Positions 1-12,363 of a stretch of 64,000 nucleotides of DNA are shown here, one piece after another; the first letter of the stretch is position 1, and each line of letters opens with the position of its first letter. The stretch is taken from positions 1,034,001 through 1,098,000 of the forward strand of contig JBBBDQ010001154.1 of assembly GCA_037127315.1 (NCBI GenBank). The letters are read 5' to 3'. The stretch comes from Ascarosepion bandense. Taxonomy: Eukaryota; Mollusca; Cephalopoda; Sepiida; Sepiidae. The notes beneath the pieces were generated by a model. That model ran no database searches. It was not told where the DNA came from and saw nothing but the letters and a program-made list of their open reading frames with translations. A program made the position numbers and the translations under genes.

Positions 1-826
1 TAAAGAGAATTTTTCAGACCACTGTTGTCTTATTTTTTATTAATTATTTTAGGATACTGGAAATACAAGACAAGATTTTAATTTCTTGAGGACTAAATAT
101 CAAAAGATGAAAAAAAGTCTTCTTACAATTTCATTAATATAGTTCAAGTAGTTCAGAAAATATTGGGACACCCACCCCACAAAAATCTTTATAAACAAAG
201 AATTTTTGAATAAAACAAAGTCAATGTTAAACGATGACAACTGGCTTTGTGTAAAAGAACCCTACTTTATTTCTTAGGTTTCATTCAACAAAGAAACTGG
301 TATATCACATTGGTAACAATCTACATAGGTGTTCAGTAAGAAACCAAATGCCACTAACTTATATCAAAAACAGACATTTAGGTGGCTTGTGTATATTGAG
401 CCTGGTTATGAACACAATGAGTATCTCTTGGCTAAGATTCAACTTCAATTTGTATATTTTCTAATTGATATTGTCATCGGATGCATTGAAACTGTCAGGA
501 ATTAAGATTGGGTCATAAATTTCATGCAGATTATTTCGTAAATCCCCTGCCCGAGGTAACTTTCTCACTGTTATCTCATTTGCTCTTCTGGACATAAATA
601 TGGATATAAAGTGGATTTGTCAAAAGATGGGTTTTTTCTTCTTTTTTTTTCTATTGGTTTTTCAAATAAGAAATTTAGTTTGTCTGAAAGGGATTGAAGA
701 CTGACCCTATCTTAATGATTCCTTAGCTTTTTAGTTCTTTTTTGCTTCAAGAAAAGAGCCAAATTCTTGAAATGATCATTGCTTAGAAAGTAGCAGTCAT
801 AATGACCTAAATCTAAACTATCTAAA
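1..826. other. AT-rich intronic or intergenic stretch, no gene seen
   Basis: No coding pattern, repeat family or RNA gene is recognised before the Helitron that starts at 827. The sequence is AT-rich with short homopolymers. Confidence 0.5.
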
Positions 827-1136
827 TCTAAACTTATTTATAAATGGAACTGTGTGTGTGTGTCCGTTACCTATAGACTCTGAAACAGCTGAACCGATTT
901 TCTTGAAAATTTACACAGTTGTACTATAAGCATCTGTGAGTGTTCTTAGCTAGGTTTTGTGTTGAAGTACCCTGATAAATATCGAAAATTGATAATCGAA
1001 AAAAATCAGGTTATAGAAGGAGTGGTCCAATTTTAATCAAATTTGATACACTCATAGATAAAAACATAAGAAACAATATTCAGAAATTTCATGGTTGCAG
1101 TTCTTACAATAGTGCAAATAGTGCAGAAAATCGATA

Positions 1137-1189
<53 letters not shown>

Positions 1190-1468
1190 GCAAGATGTGT
1201 GTGTGTGTCTTTTTATCTGCCTGTATGTATTTTTTCAGCCCTTTTATTTTAGTTTTTGCTTCGGGTTTGGCTCTAAGTAGGTATAATAGTAGTTCTTAGT
1301 CTCAGCCATGATACCATTTACTCAGAGGACTTATTTAGCCTTCAAAATTCAGTTTACGACGAAAAAAACTTATTTGATATCGATAGCAGGAAATCAAAAT
1401 TTGACTTACATCCATTCATTTTTCTTTCAGTCTACAGTTTTGCTTTAACTGGAAACAACTACTGCTAG
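827..1468 (+). mobile_element. Non-autonomous Helitron with both ends, internally deleted
   Basis: The element starts with TCTAAACTTATTTATAAATG, preceded by a host A, and ends in CTGCTAG followed by a host T. This matches the Helitron rule of insertion between A and T, with 5' TC and 3' CTRR. The interior matches the better-preserved copy at 48539-49264 base for base over long stretches, including the stretch ending AGACTCTGAAACAGCTGAACC. It lacks about 95 bp just before CTAG, where the family carries its terminal hairpin, so this copy is probably immobile. It holds an internal (AT)n at 1141-1184. No Rep/helicase is encoded, so any movement depended on an autonomous relative. Confidence 0.75.
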
Positions 1469-2160
1469 TTAATAAATAAAAGGGGTGAAAAAACACAGAC
1501 ATACAGGCAGATAAACAGACACACATACAAACATCTTGCCGTATATATATATATATACATATATATATTATCGATTGTCTGCACCATTGTAAGAACTGCA
1601 ACCTTGAAACTTCTGAATATCGTTTCTTATCATCCCTTGTTTCCTGTTTAGGTTGTGGTTTCCAGTTTTTCTCTTTTCGAATCTTTTCACTCTTTTTTTT
1701 TTATTTTATTTTTTTTTTTCAATTGGAGTAGATAGACTAAACTATCGCCCGGTTCACACTTCACCCATGTCTCTTGAACAGGTGAAGAGGCTTATCCCTT
1801 GTTTCCTGTTCAGGTTGTGGTTTCCGGTTTTTCTCTTTTCCAATCTTTTCACTCTTACGTAGCCCCCTGCGCATCAGTGGCGTTTTCGCCTTGCTTGGGG
1901 TGATGTGATTAAAAAAAAAAAGTCTTTGTCTATGAGTATCAAATTAGATTAAAATTGGACCCCTCCTTCTATAACCCGATTTTTTCAATTATCAATTTTT
2001 GATATTTATCGGGGATACCTCGACACAAAACCTAGCTAAGAACACCCGCAGATGCTTACTGTACAACTGTGTAAATTTTCAAGAAAATGGGTTCAGCCGT
2101 TTCGGAGTCTATAGGTAACACACACACACACACAAAGTTCCATTTATAAATATGTTTAGA
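1469..2160 (-). mobile_element. Helitron, 3'-truncated, interrupted by a LINE tail
   Basis: This is the same family as 827-1468 in opposite orientation and directly abutting it. The 5' terminus is at 2160 (minus-strand TCTAAACATATTTATAAATG, flanked by host A). The 3' end with hairpin and CTAG is missing at the junction. LINE DNA at about 1631-1920 interrupts it. The Helitron sequence stops at TTTCTTAT and resumes at GTCTTTGTCTATGAG, which are contiguous in the copy at 48539-49264, so the LINE arrived after the Helitron. Confidence 0.7.
1631..1921 (+). mobile_element. LINE 3' end (Jockey/I-like family), nested in Helitron
   Basis: The segment ends GTAGCCCCCTGC...CATCAGTGGCG...GGGTGATGTGATT plus poly(A). 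This is the same 3' tail as the LINE whose reverse transcriptase is read at 39136-40572 and as the minus-strand tail at 4934-5489. Inside it a segment beginning CTTGTTTCCTGTT is present twice, about 160 bp apart, separated by a T-rich tract. Only 3' untranslated sequence remains, as expected for strong 5' truncation. Confidence 0.65.
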
Positions 2161-3952
2161 TTATACAATTGCCTGTATTTGCTTCTTTACAAATAGCACC
2201 AAGACATGAAATCAATTTTTTAATAACTGCTTAAAGTTGAGAAGATAAGTTTCAAGCCAATATAATGAAAGAACTTGTTTCCTTATATGGAAGATGAATA
2301 AAGAAATCATGTACAACTGATGTCATTTTCAAAATGCCAGTCAGCATTGGATAACGTTTATTCCTAACTCTTCATATCAAGATGAGACTTCCTTGGAAAC
2401 ATGTTGAAAAAGTCCACTCAAATTTATTTTTCTATAACAGACAGATAGCATTAAGTAAAATACTGGATATACTTGTAAGAGACTAGAACAAACCTGAAAT
2501 TGGTTGTTTATTAGTTGCCAGCAGGTGAACCATATTTTGGTATGAGCAATACATTTACAATAACATTTTTTAATAAAGACAATTTCCGATTTACACACAA
2601 TATTACTCTTTGTTGTATAGTTAGTAGCGATATTATTACAGCTGTTCATTGCAAATGCCTAGCTACAGCGCAGCCTGTTCCTAAAACCGTTAGAGTGAAA
2701 AGAAAATATGATAAATTGGAAAAAAAATATATTTATCCAGTGCTGATGTTTTTTTTTTGTTTTTTTTGTAGCTGCTGTAATAATTTTCATGTGACATTAT
2801 ATAAACTTAGTGAATTATTTTTCTGGTTAAAAGGCATATAAGAATAACTGTGTAAGTTGCAGCTTGATCAATGAAACTAAAAATGAGACCAACTTAGAAG
2901 ACACTATTTTGCAAATATCAAGCCTTGACTGCTTGATTTTCTTCAAGAAAGAAAAATATTCACATGTAAAAAAAAACAGATATCATCATTTTACTTAGAT
3001 CTTCTCATTTATAAATCTATACTCATTGACAACTCAGTTTAATATAAAAAGGGCAAAAGAAATACTCAGTTCATCTTTCCAGGGGATAAGAATTGTTTTC
3101 TGATTTGGAAAAGAAGGAACATTAATGACCAATCTAAAAATGAGATGATATAGCATCAAGCAGCATTGAATTTTTAAATTCTACTTTCAGCTGTGAATAA
3201 TATTGTACAGTTCACTAAATCATTGCATCTTTTTTGCACACCGAGAGGGAAAAGCCGAAAAGAATTCTTGTAGTGGGAAATGTCTACATTCGTTAAATAA
3301 CAAAACAATTTTCAACACAAGTAAAACAGAAAGAAGAAAACCATTTCCTAAATTTATCAATTTTTCTGTTTTGATGTGTTCTTTGTGGAATATAGTTGTG
3401 GAGAGTGTCTTTCCACAGAATGTGTTTGAAATGCCCGATCGAACTAAGAAATCAAATAAGGTAGATTTTTGGGAATTTTCATCTGAAGAGTAATTGAAAG
3501 CATTGTTTAAAGCTTTTTGATCGTCTGGAAAAATATATGTGTAAGATAAATATGCAGATTAATACTGAGGATAGAAAACAATAATTAGCAAATAAAGGTC
3601 AAATTTCTACTGATGTTTTTGGTAAAAGTATAAGTTCACATTTGTTGAATTTGCATAATTCCGACAAAAAAGTTTTGTCACTGACATGACACAATTACAG
3701 AATAGATTAGGTGAGTAAAGCACTGAGGTAAATAAATCTCCTGTAATTACCTTATCATTCAGGTAGTAGTAAGATTAAAGGCTGCTACTGACAATGTTAA
3801 CCTTGATATGAGTGTCACTTTTCTCTGTGTAGTTGCAGAAATCATTATATATCAAAATGTAAAAGAATGAAGAATAAAACTGCAATGTTCAAAACATTAA
3901 TTTAAAACGGAGCTCAATATAAAATAGATCAACAAATATTATTTAACATTTA
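2161..3952. other. No gene recognised; AT-rich
   Basis: Only short low-complexity open frames occur and none shows a known domain. Positions 3850-3965 share a diverged resemblance with 59760-59880 (both contain a segment ending CATTAGAACATGTA), so the right part probably belongs to an old dispersed repeat. Confidence 0.4.
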
Positions 3953-4085
3953 CATTAGAACATGTAAATAACTACTACAAAATTGTACATTTTGTTTTGA
4001 CATTGAAAAAAAACAGTGTCTTGTCAGTTAACAATGTCCAAACAAAATGTACAATTTTGTAGTAGTGACTTACATTTTCTAATGT
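3953..4085. repeat. Imperfect palindrome with about 52-bp arms (MITE-like hairpin)
   Basis: Arms 3953-4004 and 4033-4085 are inverted copies with a few mismatches. The inner core 3971-3997 pairs perfectly with 4040-4066 over 27 bp. The spacer is about 28 bp and A-rich. It could be a miniature inverted-repeat element or the foldback end of a larger repeat; no target duplication was established. Confidence 0.7.
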
Positions 4086-4933
4086 AATAGTTGAATAATA
4101 AGTGAACATTGAAGTCAACACCCAGGAGTGACAGTCTCTCTGATGCTTGAATGCAATTGCCAGGCCATGGCACAAAATAGATTTGCCTCTGAATGCCAAC
4201 TTCAATGTCAATTTTTTTATTTGCATATGCTCTATCCCTGATATAGCGGACCCCTTAAAACTAATACACACACACTGGCAGCAATTTTCATTCAAATAGA
4301 ATTTATTAAAAATCAGAAGTAATGATTTGTTTTTTTTAGAGATTTTTGGTTCCAACATGTACAAAAATATATAGAAAATGTTTTAAACAATTATTATTTT
4401 CAAGAATAGAATATGTTTTAGTTTTGAAATTCAAAACTTTTGATGTATATGTCATGGCATAAATTTAAACCGCATTTTTAACATTCTGTTACTTATAAGA
4501 CTCTTGTCCAAAAAAACCCTACTTTATCAGATTAACTTGCCCCAGTTTTTACTTGATTAGAAAAAAAATTACATTATGGAATTATTAGAAACCATGGAAT
4601 TCCCATCTGTTCAGATTGTCCATCAGAGCTTAGAGAAATTATGAAAATATAATGTCAAAAATTTTAAAGCTCGGAATTGAATTATTTCTTAGAAAATATT
4701 TGTTGATTCTGCAGGTTCTGATTTTTTCCCATTATACAATTTTTTTTTTCCTGCTGGACTGACCAATTTTTTTCAAAGGAAAAAAGATTTAAAAATTTGT
4801 GCTTAAAGTAGTCTACATTAGATTTCTCTTATATAGAATAGACAGGAACTTTTAAAGAATTGCGTAAATGTTCATTTTCTATAACCTTGACTTCTCCCAG
4901 TTGAATAACCAGGTCATGTTGGCTTTTCTTTTC
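4086..4933. other. No gene recognised; AT-rich
   Basis: Nothing beyond homopolymer runs is recognised between the hairpin and the poly(T) that marks the tail of the next LINE copy. Confidence 0.4.
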
Positions 4934-5489
4934 TTTTTTTTTTTTAATCATGTCACCCCAAGCAAGGCATTCCACTGCCACTATAGCGCAAGGGGTTACA
5001 TAGAGGGATTGGATATAGGAAATGTCAGAAGGAGGGTGATAAACGACTTAGGATGTACATAGGGAGAGAGTTGGAGAGAGTGGGTGTGAGTTAGTGTGTT
5101 AGGAGGTGTCTATTGACCTTACATTTAAACTCCTGGAGGTTGTAGCCGTCGGGGAAGCAAGCATGCGGTAGGGAATTCCACAGGCGGGAAGTGCGAGGAA
5201 AGAAGCTGTTGGAGTAGAAATTGTGGTTACATTTCATCGGTTTCACTGTAAAAGGGTGGGACCTAGTTGCCAATCTAGTATCTCGTGCAAATTCACATCT
5301 AGGGGGCACCAGTGATTTAAGTTCGTCAGAGCAGAAGCCATGAAAGTATTTATAGAAGAGGCACAGGGATGCCACGTCACGCCGGTGAGAGAGATACTGC
5401 AGGCAGTCATTCAAGTCGGTATCAATCACATTACAGATTCTTCGCTGTATTTTGTCAAGAACCTCAAGGAGAATAGAAGGGACACCCGA
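4934..5489 (-). pseudogene. LINE 3' fragment encoding the C-terminal tail of a reverse transcriptase ORF
   Basis: The minus-strand frame 5429-5091 reads a C-terminal segment containing SLCLFYKYFHGFCSDELKSL, SHPFTVK and TSRLWNSLPHACFPDGYN. These correspond almost residue for residue to the end of the ORF at 39136-40572 (SLCLFYKYFHGFCSDELKSL, SHPFTVR, TSRLWNSFPYSCFLDGYN). It is followed by the family 3' UTR with the CCCCAAGCAAGG element and a poly(A) (poly(T) on the plus strand near 4934). The reverse-transcriptase core is absent because of 5' truncation. This is a dead 5'-truncated LINE insertion. Confidence 0.8.
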
Positions 5490-7689
5490 CTTAAGCTATA
5501 AACTGACACAGAAGGAACCAAACTCAACAGGCACACATACAGTGTATATAGATTTTGGGTTAAGTCAATCCAAAATTTCCAGAAATAATGATTACACAAG
5601 TAAAATAGGAAATATTCATTTTTTCCAAATTGTCGCAAGTGAATTTCATGTTGCCTGTAAAAATTTCTGCATTAATAATTGCAATAAATGATCTTCATTT
5701 AGAAGGTGTTGCTGAATTGAAACGGGAAATTCTTTTTTGCCTTTTATCTTAGTTTTCAAAATGTCATTATATAATCAATCACATGAATCTCGTCAGAATC
5801 CATTTTACATATTTATAAATCTAACATTTGTCTGTGCATTGAATATTGTTGGCATATCTGGTCAGCGCTATTGCTATTCATCTTGAAACTCTCGTCAAAA
5901 TCCAAAAGAAAATCTGCAATATAATTGATCCTGACTTGGCAGCCTGTGTTACAAATCAATTTTGTTAAAGCAATCGATTTTCTAACAACAGTATTGTTAC
6001 AACTTTCAAAATATTAAGGTAAAAAATTGATCTTTTGGTTATATTTTGTTAAAAAAAAAAAATAAACGAATCTGAATTTTAAGTATTGGCATTCATCTGT
6101 GTAGAGGCAAGGTTGAGGAAAAGAGGCATCTGTTGCTTCTCTTTAGTTTGTGATCAACAGAATTATCACAAGAGGCACTTTTAAACATACAATGCAAAAT
6201 AAAACAAACAAAAATTTGGGCAAATTGAGTTCATATTTTAATACATAGTTACACTGACCTGGCTGGCAATTCCTGCTTAAAGACATTTTTTGGAAGCTTT
6301 CAAATCCTTCACAAGATTCTTTTGAAATATATACAGCATATTCTGTTTTGACTGGTTTGTTTTTTTTATGACCTATCAATCTTTTACAGATTATTAAAAG
6401 TCAGAAAATACTTAGAGATTCTAAGATTTTTTAGTAATTATTTACTGATACAAATCCTACTAATATAGCCATAGGTGAGAGGTGAAAAGGCTTTTCCCAA
6501 GGCTATTTGCACTTAGGTAAAATGTAATCAACCTGAATTAAAACTCGGCTCTCCAATTTCCAATTTTGAGCTGTTATTTATGACATCCTCTCCATATCCA
6601 AGATGATGGCACCTGGTATTTTTAAGTGGTTGCTTATCTAGATACTGACCAGGATCAAAGTTCGTTAATTTTGGTGATTGTACAAAAACTGTTGTTTCAA
6701 CATGGTATGTAAGCCATCATTCAGATGCGTATCAATGCTAACTATTTGGCCTTTGATGATGCTTACTGAGAAGCATGGAATTCTCAATTCCGTAAAGGAT
6801 CCATTCAGAGATGAGGGAGGCTTTCCTGGATGCTTTAGTTTTGAAAGATTTGTGAGGAGCTTCAGCAAAGACAGAACTGAAATTATCCTAATTAGAGTTG
6901 GTGTATCAAAAAACGTTTCAGTGAATGGGGCCTCAGACGATTGTTCTGGTTTGTAATTAATCTTGACGCAAACCAGTAAATGGCCTGTGGAATCCAAGAG
7001 AGGTGACACAACAAAAGAACACTAGTCAGGTTAGATGGTGTTCGAAAAATCTAATAGATGTGTTGTGACCTACTGTATTGAGCCAAGCCTTCATTTTGGT
7101 CTGAACAAAACATTCACATGACATTCTAGTTGCAGGTTTTGGTTGAAAGTTCCAAAACTCTTCAGACTAACTGTTGCACACACACACAAAAAAATCCAAA
7201 ATGAATACTCTGATACATTACTCCATTTATGGTTCTTTTAATCAACTGAATTGAAGAGAAATACTCTCTTAGCCAGGCATGTCATAGATGCTGCCCACAG
7301 ACTGCACAAAGTATACTAATTTAGTCATTTAATGGACAAAATTGCAGTTTTTATAATTAGAAGATTACAGTATTTAAGAAAATAAATCCCAGGTTTTTAA
7401 CATTTTGATTAATTTTAACAGAATGCCAAATAAGAATACCATTTACTGAATTAATTTATTGATTCAAAATAATTTTAATACCATCGACAAACTTTTAGTT
7501 AGTATGAAGAAAATAGCATGGGAACAAATTCTCTCTAGTATCTGTGCCACCTGCTATTATAACACAAAAAACAATATGGCAGTGATTAGTAGTTGTAAAC
7601 AGAAAACTTTCTTTCAAAAAATTTCAAAAGTTTCTGTTTTTAAAGGTGAAATGTCAGCCCGAAAAATTTAATTTGCAATATAATCATTG
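5490..7689. other. No gene recognised; possible SINE remnant at 6478-6560
   Basis: On the minus strand, 6560-6478 resembles the middle of the SINE found at 60370-60674 (GAGCCGAGTT...TTCAGGTTGA...GCAAATAGCCTTGGGAAAAG), so a decayed copy is likely there. An open frame at 7009-6665 (minus) has no recognisable domain. Confidence 0.35.
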
Positions 7690-9238
7690 TCTTACCAAAA
7701 GAGTACAACCTAAAAAGACTTTATGAAATGAACCATCTATCTTATGATAAATATGAATGCCCAATGAGCATTTCAAAACTCAGTGAATTGAAGGATAATT
7801 TGGCACAGCAACAGACCTTTATCACAAAAGTTCAGAAATAGAATGTTGCTTCTATTACTGCAGGCTGAATGATAGCCATGAGTAGGTAATCTTACAGTGA
7901 AGGAAATTTCATGAAGCAATGCCTCGTAAAAATAGATTAAATTGTATTTCCAGAGAAAAAACACTTATTCAAAGACATTTCCTTAACCAGGAACACTGTT
8001 GCTGAATGGACTGATAAAATATCAGGTGCTTTGAAACAACAGTTGACGGTTTGAACATTTTTCTATTACTATTGATGAGACTGTTGACCTCTGTGACATA
8101 GCTCTCAATATTTAAATTAAAATCATATGTATTGCCAATCTATCAAGGGACATGTTTTCTTTGTATTTCCTCTTTTTTTCCTTTTATTCACTTCCTTTAT
8201 TTCCCGTCTAGACTGAGAGGTTTGTGGGATAGAATCTGGGTCACTTAACAACCAGACAGTCTGACATCCTAATGGAATATAAAAGTCAGTTATCTAAGCT
8301 CACATGACACGTGCTGCTAAGTATGATTTTTTAAATATATTTTCAGTTTCTAAAAAAATATCCAGCTAAGTCAAGTCTTGTCCCATTGTGTGCTCATTAG
8401 AAATGCACCTATGGACTTATTCAATTACTAAATGCATACCAAACAAGAAAATATTATTCCCCAAAAAATCTCCCCAGTCTTATCTTTGATTTATTTTGAT
8501 TACTAAATGTGGAATGAAATAGTAGTACCAGTCCACAATCTTCCCAGTCTATATTAAAGAAGGAATAATTACCAATTTCCACTTGAACATTCTGAAGAAC
8601 TTCTATGTTTGCTGTTATGAATACTTCAACTTACAAACTCATGATTCATGGATAATCGGAGTGATATCCAGTCTCATAAGTGCGTATGGTTGATCTTATT
8701 TCTACTCTCTTATATCCTCTCCCTCTATAATTATTTTGTTACATAAAATTGTTTTTAAACTTTCATCCTGTATTTGTTGACACCTGTGTTATGTATTTTT
8801 ATCGTAACGATTCTATTTTTTTTCCTTGAACCTGGTTTTCACATCTGTATGTTGACAATTTGTAGCACATCACTGGAATAGTCCAGCTTGCATTATTCAT
8901 CAGGACCTATGACAGTGAATTTAATATTTATGAAGAATTGATTAAATTGGTCCCTATGCATGACACAAGCCAGGACATCTTTGAGAGAATTGAGCAGGTT
9001 TTGCATGAATATTGATTTGAGCAAGATTTGCATGCTTATCTACTGTCAGTGCTGCAAATATGGTTGGCAAACCATAATGATGTTGCTACAAAAAAAACTC
9101 GCATCATTCATCATTTTCACATTTTCATGGTGCTATTTATTATCAGAATTTGTGTTTAAAGATTTTAAAATTGGATCATGTGCTTAGATTGGTCACAAAG
9201 ACAATGAACTATATCAGTGGTTTTGCTCTAAACCACCG

Positions 9239-9260
9239 TCAGTTCAGTTCAGTTCAGTTG
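9239..9260 (+). repeat. Short (CAGTT)n pentamer repeat
   Basis: Four CAGTT units in tandem, inside the hAT pseudogene. Confidence 0.7.
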
Positions 9261-9829
9261 TTAGAAGATGTGGGTAATTAGTTCACCAATGTTCTATTCT
9301 ACACAAAAGTCCACTAGTTGTCATGTCACAAAATGCTGAAAATATTCCATTTCTTTGAGATTATAATTATGTTTTTGGAGACGAAAGAACAAAACACAGG
9401 TGAAATAAGAGATGACAGTTGACTCCAAGATCTGACTTTTGCTGTTGATATTATTGTAGAATTAACTGATCTTAATTTGAAAGTACATGGTAAAAAACAA
9501 AAACTTATTACTTAGTTGGGATATCAAGTGCTTCATTACAAGACAAAACTTATGGCAGTTAAAATTGTCAAATGAAAATTTAGTTCATTTTTCTATGTGA
9601 AAAGAACTGAAAAGCACTGTCAATAGTGAGACTTTTGCTAAGTATGACAGTCATCTGGAATTGTTATCAAAGGAATTTCAGAAAAATTTTACTGATTTCT
9701 CATATTTTGAACATCAGTTTGCATCATTCTCAGCACTTTTGAAGATGGCAAGACAGAAGAAAAAAACCTGCAGATGTAATGATTACCATTGCAGTCAGAT
9801 TCTACATTTAGAGCAAGTATCTTGAAGTA

Positions 9830-10134
9830 AAGTGCGTTGTGGTGCAGTGGATATTGGCTCGGAATGAGAAATCGGGGAGCTGAGTTAGAATTCCAGTTGA
9901 ATTCATTGAATTCACTTACGCAAAAATACCCTTAGGATAGGTATTAATCCATTGCTTTCTTCCAGTTATGGATTAAATAACAGGACAGATTGGGTTCTAT
10001 AGCCTTGGCTGGCAACCAGTCTACTGCAGAAAGCAATGGCAACCTACTGCAGGATAATCTTCTGCCCAGTCAGCCATGTCTCTTTCGAGACATGATCGCC
10101 CAAGCATGTATCACGTATGGCACTTAACTGACCG
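9830..10134 (+). mobile_element. tRNA-derived SINE (family 1), full length with target duplication
   Basis: The 5' part resembles an RNA polymerase III promoter: box-A-like TGGTGCAGTGG and a box-B-like stretch around GAGTTAGAATTCC. A conserved body (CAGGACAGATTGGGTTCTAT, GAAAGCAATGGCAACCTACT, GCCCAGTCAG) is shared with copies at 25693, 60370 and 61636 (reverse). The insertion is bracketed by an 11-bp direct repeat, ATCTTGAAGTA, at 9819-9829 and 10135-10145. Removing the insert rejoins the hAT pseudogene, so it is younger than the pseudogene. Tails of other copies end in ACTG-type repeats. Confidence 0.85.
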
Positions 10135-10204
10135 ATCTTGAAGTAGGAATAATACGTAGATTTTTTTCATACCTTCCTGAAAAGTTTAAAAAGTTCAGGA
10201 AGTT

Positions 10205-10404
10205 TACCACAAAGATTATGGCCATATTTTAAAGGAACAAGGCTAACTGATCAATATTAGTAATCTGATGAAACTCGAACCTGCAAAGACATTTCAGCCA
10301 GACATACCACAAAGATTATGGCCATATTTTAAAGGAACAAGGCTAACTGATCAATATTAGTAATCTGATGAAACTCGAACCTGCAAAGACATTTCAGCCA
10401 GACA
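10205..10404 (+). repeat. Two-copy tandem duplication, 100-bp unit
   Basis: The unit beginning TACCACAAAGATTATGGCC at 10205 recurs at 10305 and reads as identical through the whole 100 bp. It lies in the part of the hAT pseudogene that encodes the C-terminal region, so the duplication is recent relative to pseudogene decay. Confidence 0.85.
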
Positions 10405-10460
10405 TACCATAAAATTGTCAGCAAAAAAAGTTGTCAAGCCTCAAGACAAAAACTAAAACC

Positions 10461-11429
10461 AATGGAATAGTGGCAAATAAATGTTCAGCTTTAAACTGTT
10501 GTAATTTTTGTACAATATATTTGTTGTTGTTGCTGTTGCAAACTGAAAGTATATGTTGTGGTTCAAAATTTTATTTTTTTTATCAAACTACTTCATTACT
10601 TTGTACACATGAATTCTGCTAAAACATTTGAATGCACATTGTATGGTTCTAAATGTAAGTAACAAAAATATTCTGCAATAAATTATATTAAATGACTCCA
10701 GTTAGTTAAATGTGAGCAATCGGTTATTATGAGTGGACCTCAATTAGACATGCCTGCTTTAAACCATGAAACTATCCTCTCTGCTTTACTGTTGAGATGA
10801 TAGTTATTTTCTTTTCAATCATAGGTGCATATAACGTTTTTCAATGCATGATGACCTGATTCAATTTTCATTTCTCTAATCAAAGAACATTTGGGCAAAA
10901 ATTATTAAACTTTTCTAAATGCTTATAAATAAACTTCATCTGAAAATTCTCAAACTTTTGTTCAACAAGTCTTTTCCATGGGATTTTAAACCATTCCTAT
11001 ACATTTATGGTTCTTTTATGCAACTACCCAGCTGGTCACTGTTGGTTTTGATCCAGATAACTGGTCGTAGATTGACTGTCACAGCAATCTCCCTTGTCCC
11101 ACGTTGTGTTGATTAATCACAAGGTAGTCACGTGAGTTTTCCACTAGCTGTCTCTCTGCCGAACTAAAGCAAATGGGGAAGTGTGCACACAATTGAGTAA
11201 TAAAAGAAAGAAATATACCACAAAGAAAAATAAGTGGACCGACATCTGAAGTGTTGTAAAATAACGTCTTTACATACAGAGTATACACAATAGTCTCTTG
11301 GATAATTCCCAATTCCTGCTTCTATCAAACTAGAAGTGGAACTGAAGTCTCCTAAGTCAATCGAATTATTCTCATCAGCAATAATGAAAAATCTGGCTAG
11401 CCACAGCTTGCTGCTCCGAACAGAGTTCT
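10461..11429. other. No gene recognised
   Basis: AT-rich with no domain-bearing frames. The GC content rises near 11040 as the LTR-like region approaches. Confidence 0.4.
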
Positions 11430-12363
11430 AAGTTCGTTGTAAGTCTAGTCAACTTGATTCTTGTTTTTCGTAATGTTGCTGAAAATGCCGAAATGCTGGG
11501 TCCATCTTCAGAGACAGAATTGAGGTGGATTTCTTGTTCCGGATTGGATCACTCTCACCAAAAACTCTTCATTTGGTAATTTCAAACTTTGTCTGCAAGG
11601 TCTCTTCGTATCTGTCTTTAACTCTGGTTGGTTGATTGGTCAACAGGGTTCTCTACAGTCGGCACTCAACGGCATGGCAGTTATCTCTCTGTCTCTTTAC
11701 TTCTTCAGGTGGAAACTGTCTTTGACAGGCGGTGATTTTCTATGGTTGGCACCCAACTGTGTGGCAATTATCTGTCATTATGTCTCTAGATCAGGAACTC
11801 GGACTCTCTGCCACTCGAGCTGCAACTCAAACTGAATGCAGTTTTCAGCTGTCAATCTCAAAAGCTTTGTCAGCAAATTCTCTTCTTGTCTGTCTTTAAC
11901 TCTGGTTGGCCGGCAGGCCCTGCAGTTGGCGCCCAACAACACAGCGCCTATCTTCATCGTTACATCTCTGGGCCAGTAACTCCAACTAACTGCGAACTGC
12001 TTTGAACCATCGCTGACTTGAACTCAAACTCCGACTCGAACTTCAACTCAAAACTTTGTCTGAAAAATCACTTTTCGTCTGTCTAACTCTTGTTGGCTGG
12101 CAGGCTCTGCGGTTGGCACCCAACAACATGGCGCCTATCTTTGTTGTTACATCTCTGGGCCAAGAGCTGACTGGAATTCAACTGGCAACTCCAATCCAAC
12201 TGATTTTTGGTCCCTCAGGACCCTGTATTTATGCCCATGCCATGGTGTGGGGCTGTTGAACGCTGGGTGTCTAACCTCTCATCTCGGCAACTAATAGAAT
12301 GCTGAGGTTAGCTGCTACTTATTGTTGCCTTTGGTTTACCCAATGGAATTAGTCTTCTTTCCA

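Larger units (their letters stand above)
7690..10460 (+). pseudogene. hAT-type transposase pseudogene (ZBED5/FAM200/GTF2IRD2-like)
   Basis: Reading all plus frames with frameshifts and stops gives a continuous series of family signatures. These are the end of a BED-finger region (KEYNLKRLYEMNHLSYDKYE near 7705-7760), then segments such as KLSELKDNLAQQQTFITKVQ, PEKKHLFKDISLTRNTVAEW and TIDETVDLCDIA. After them come IVQLALFIRTYDSEFNIYEE with MHDTSQDIFERIEQVL near 8870-9000, a middle part around 9000-9250, and a C-terminal region with LELLSKEFQKNFTDFS and, after the SINE, RLTDQY and KLSAKKVVKPQ. The family consists of domesticated or decayed hAT transposases; function would be DNA transposition or, in domesticated members, nuclear DNA binding. 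Here many stops and frameshifts make it non-coding. A SINE (9830-10134) and a 100-bp duplication (10205-10404) further disrupt it. Confidence 0.7.

Noticed and set aside
6665..7009. Gene on the minus strand (114 codons)
   Set aside because: No recognisable family, no splice signals and no similarity to neighbours; kept as unassigned.
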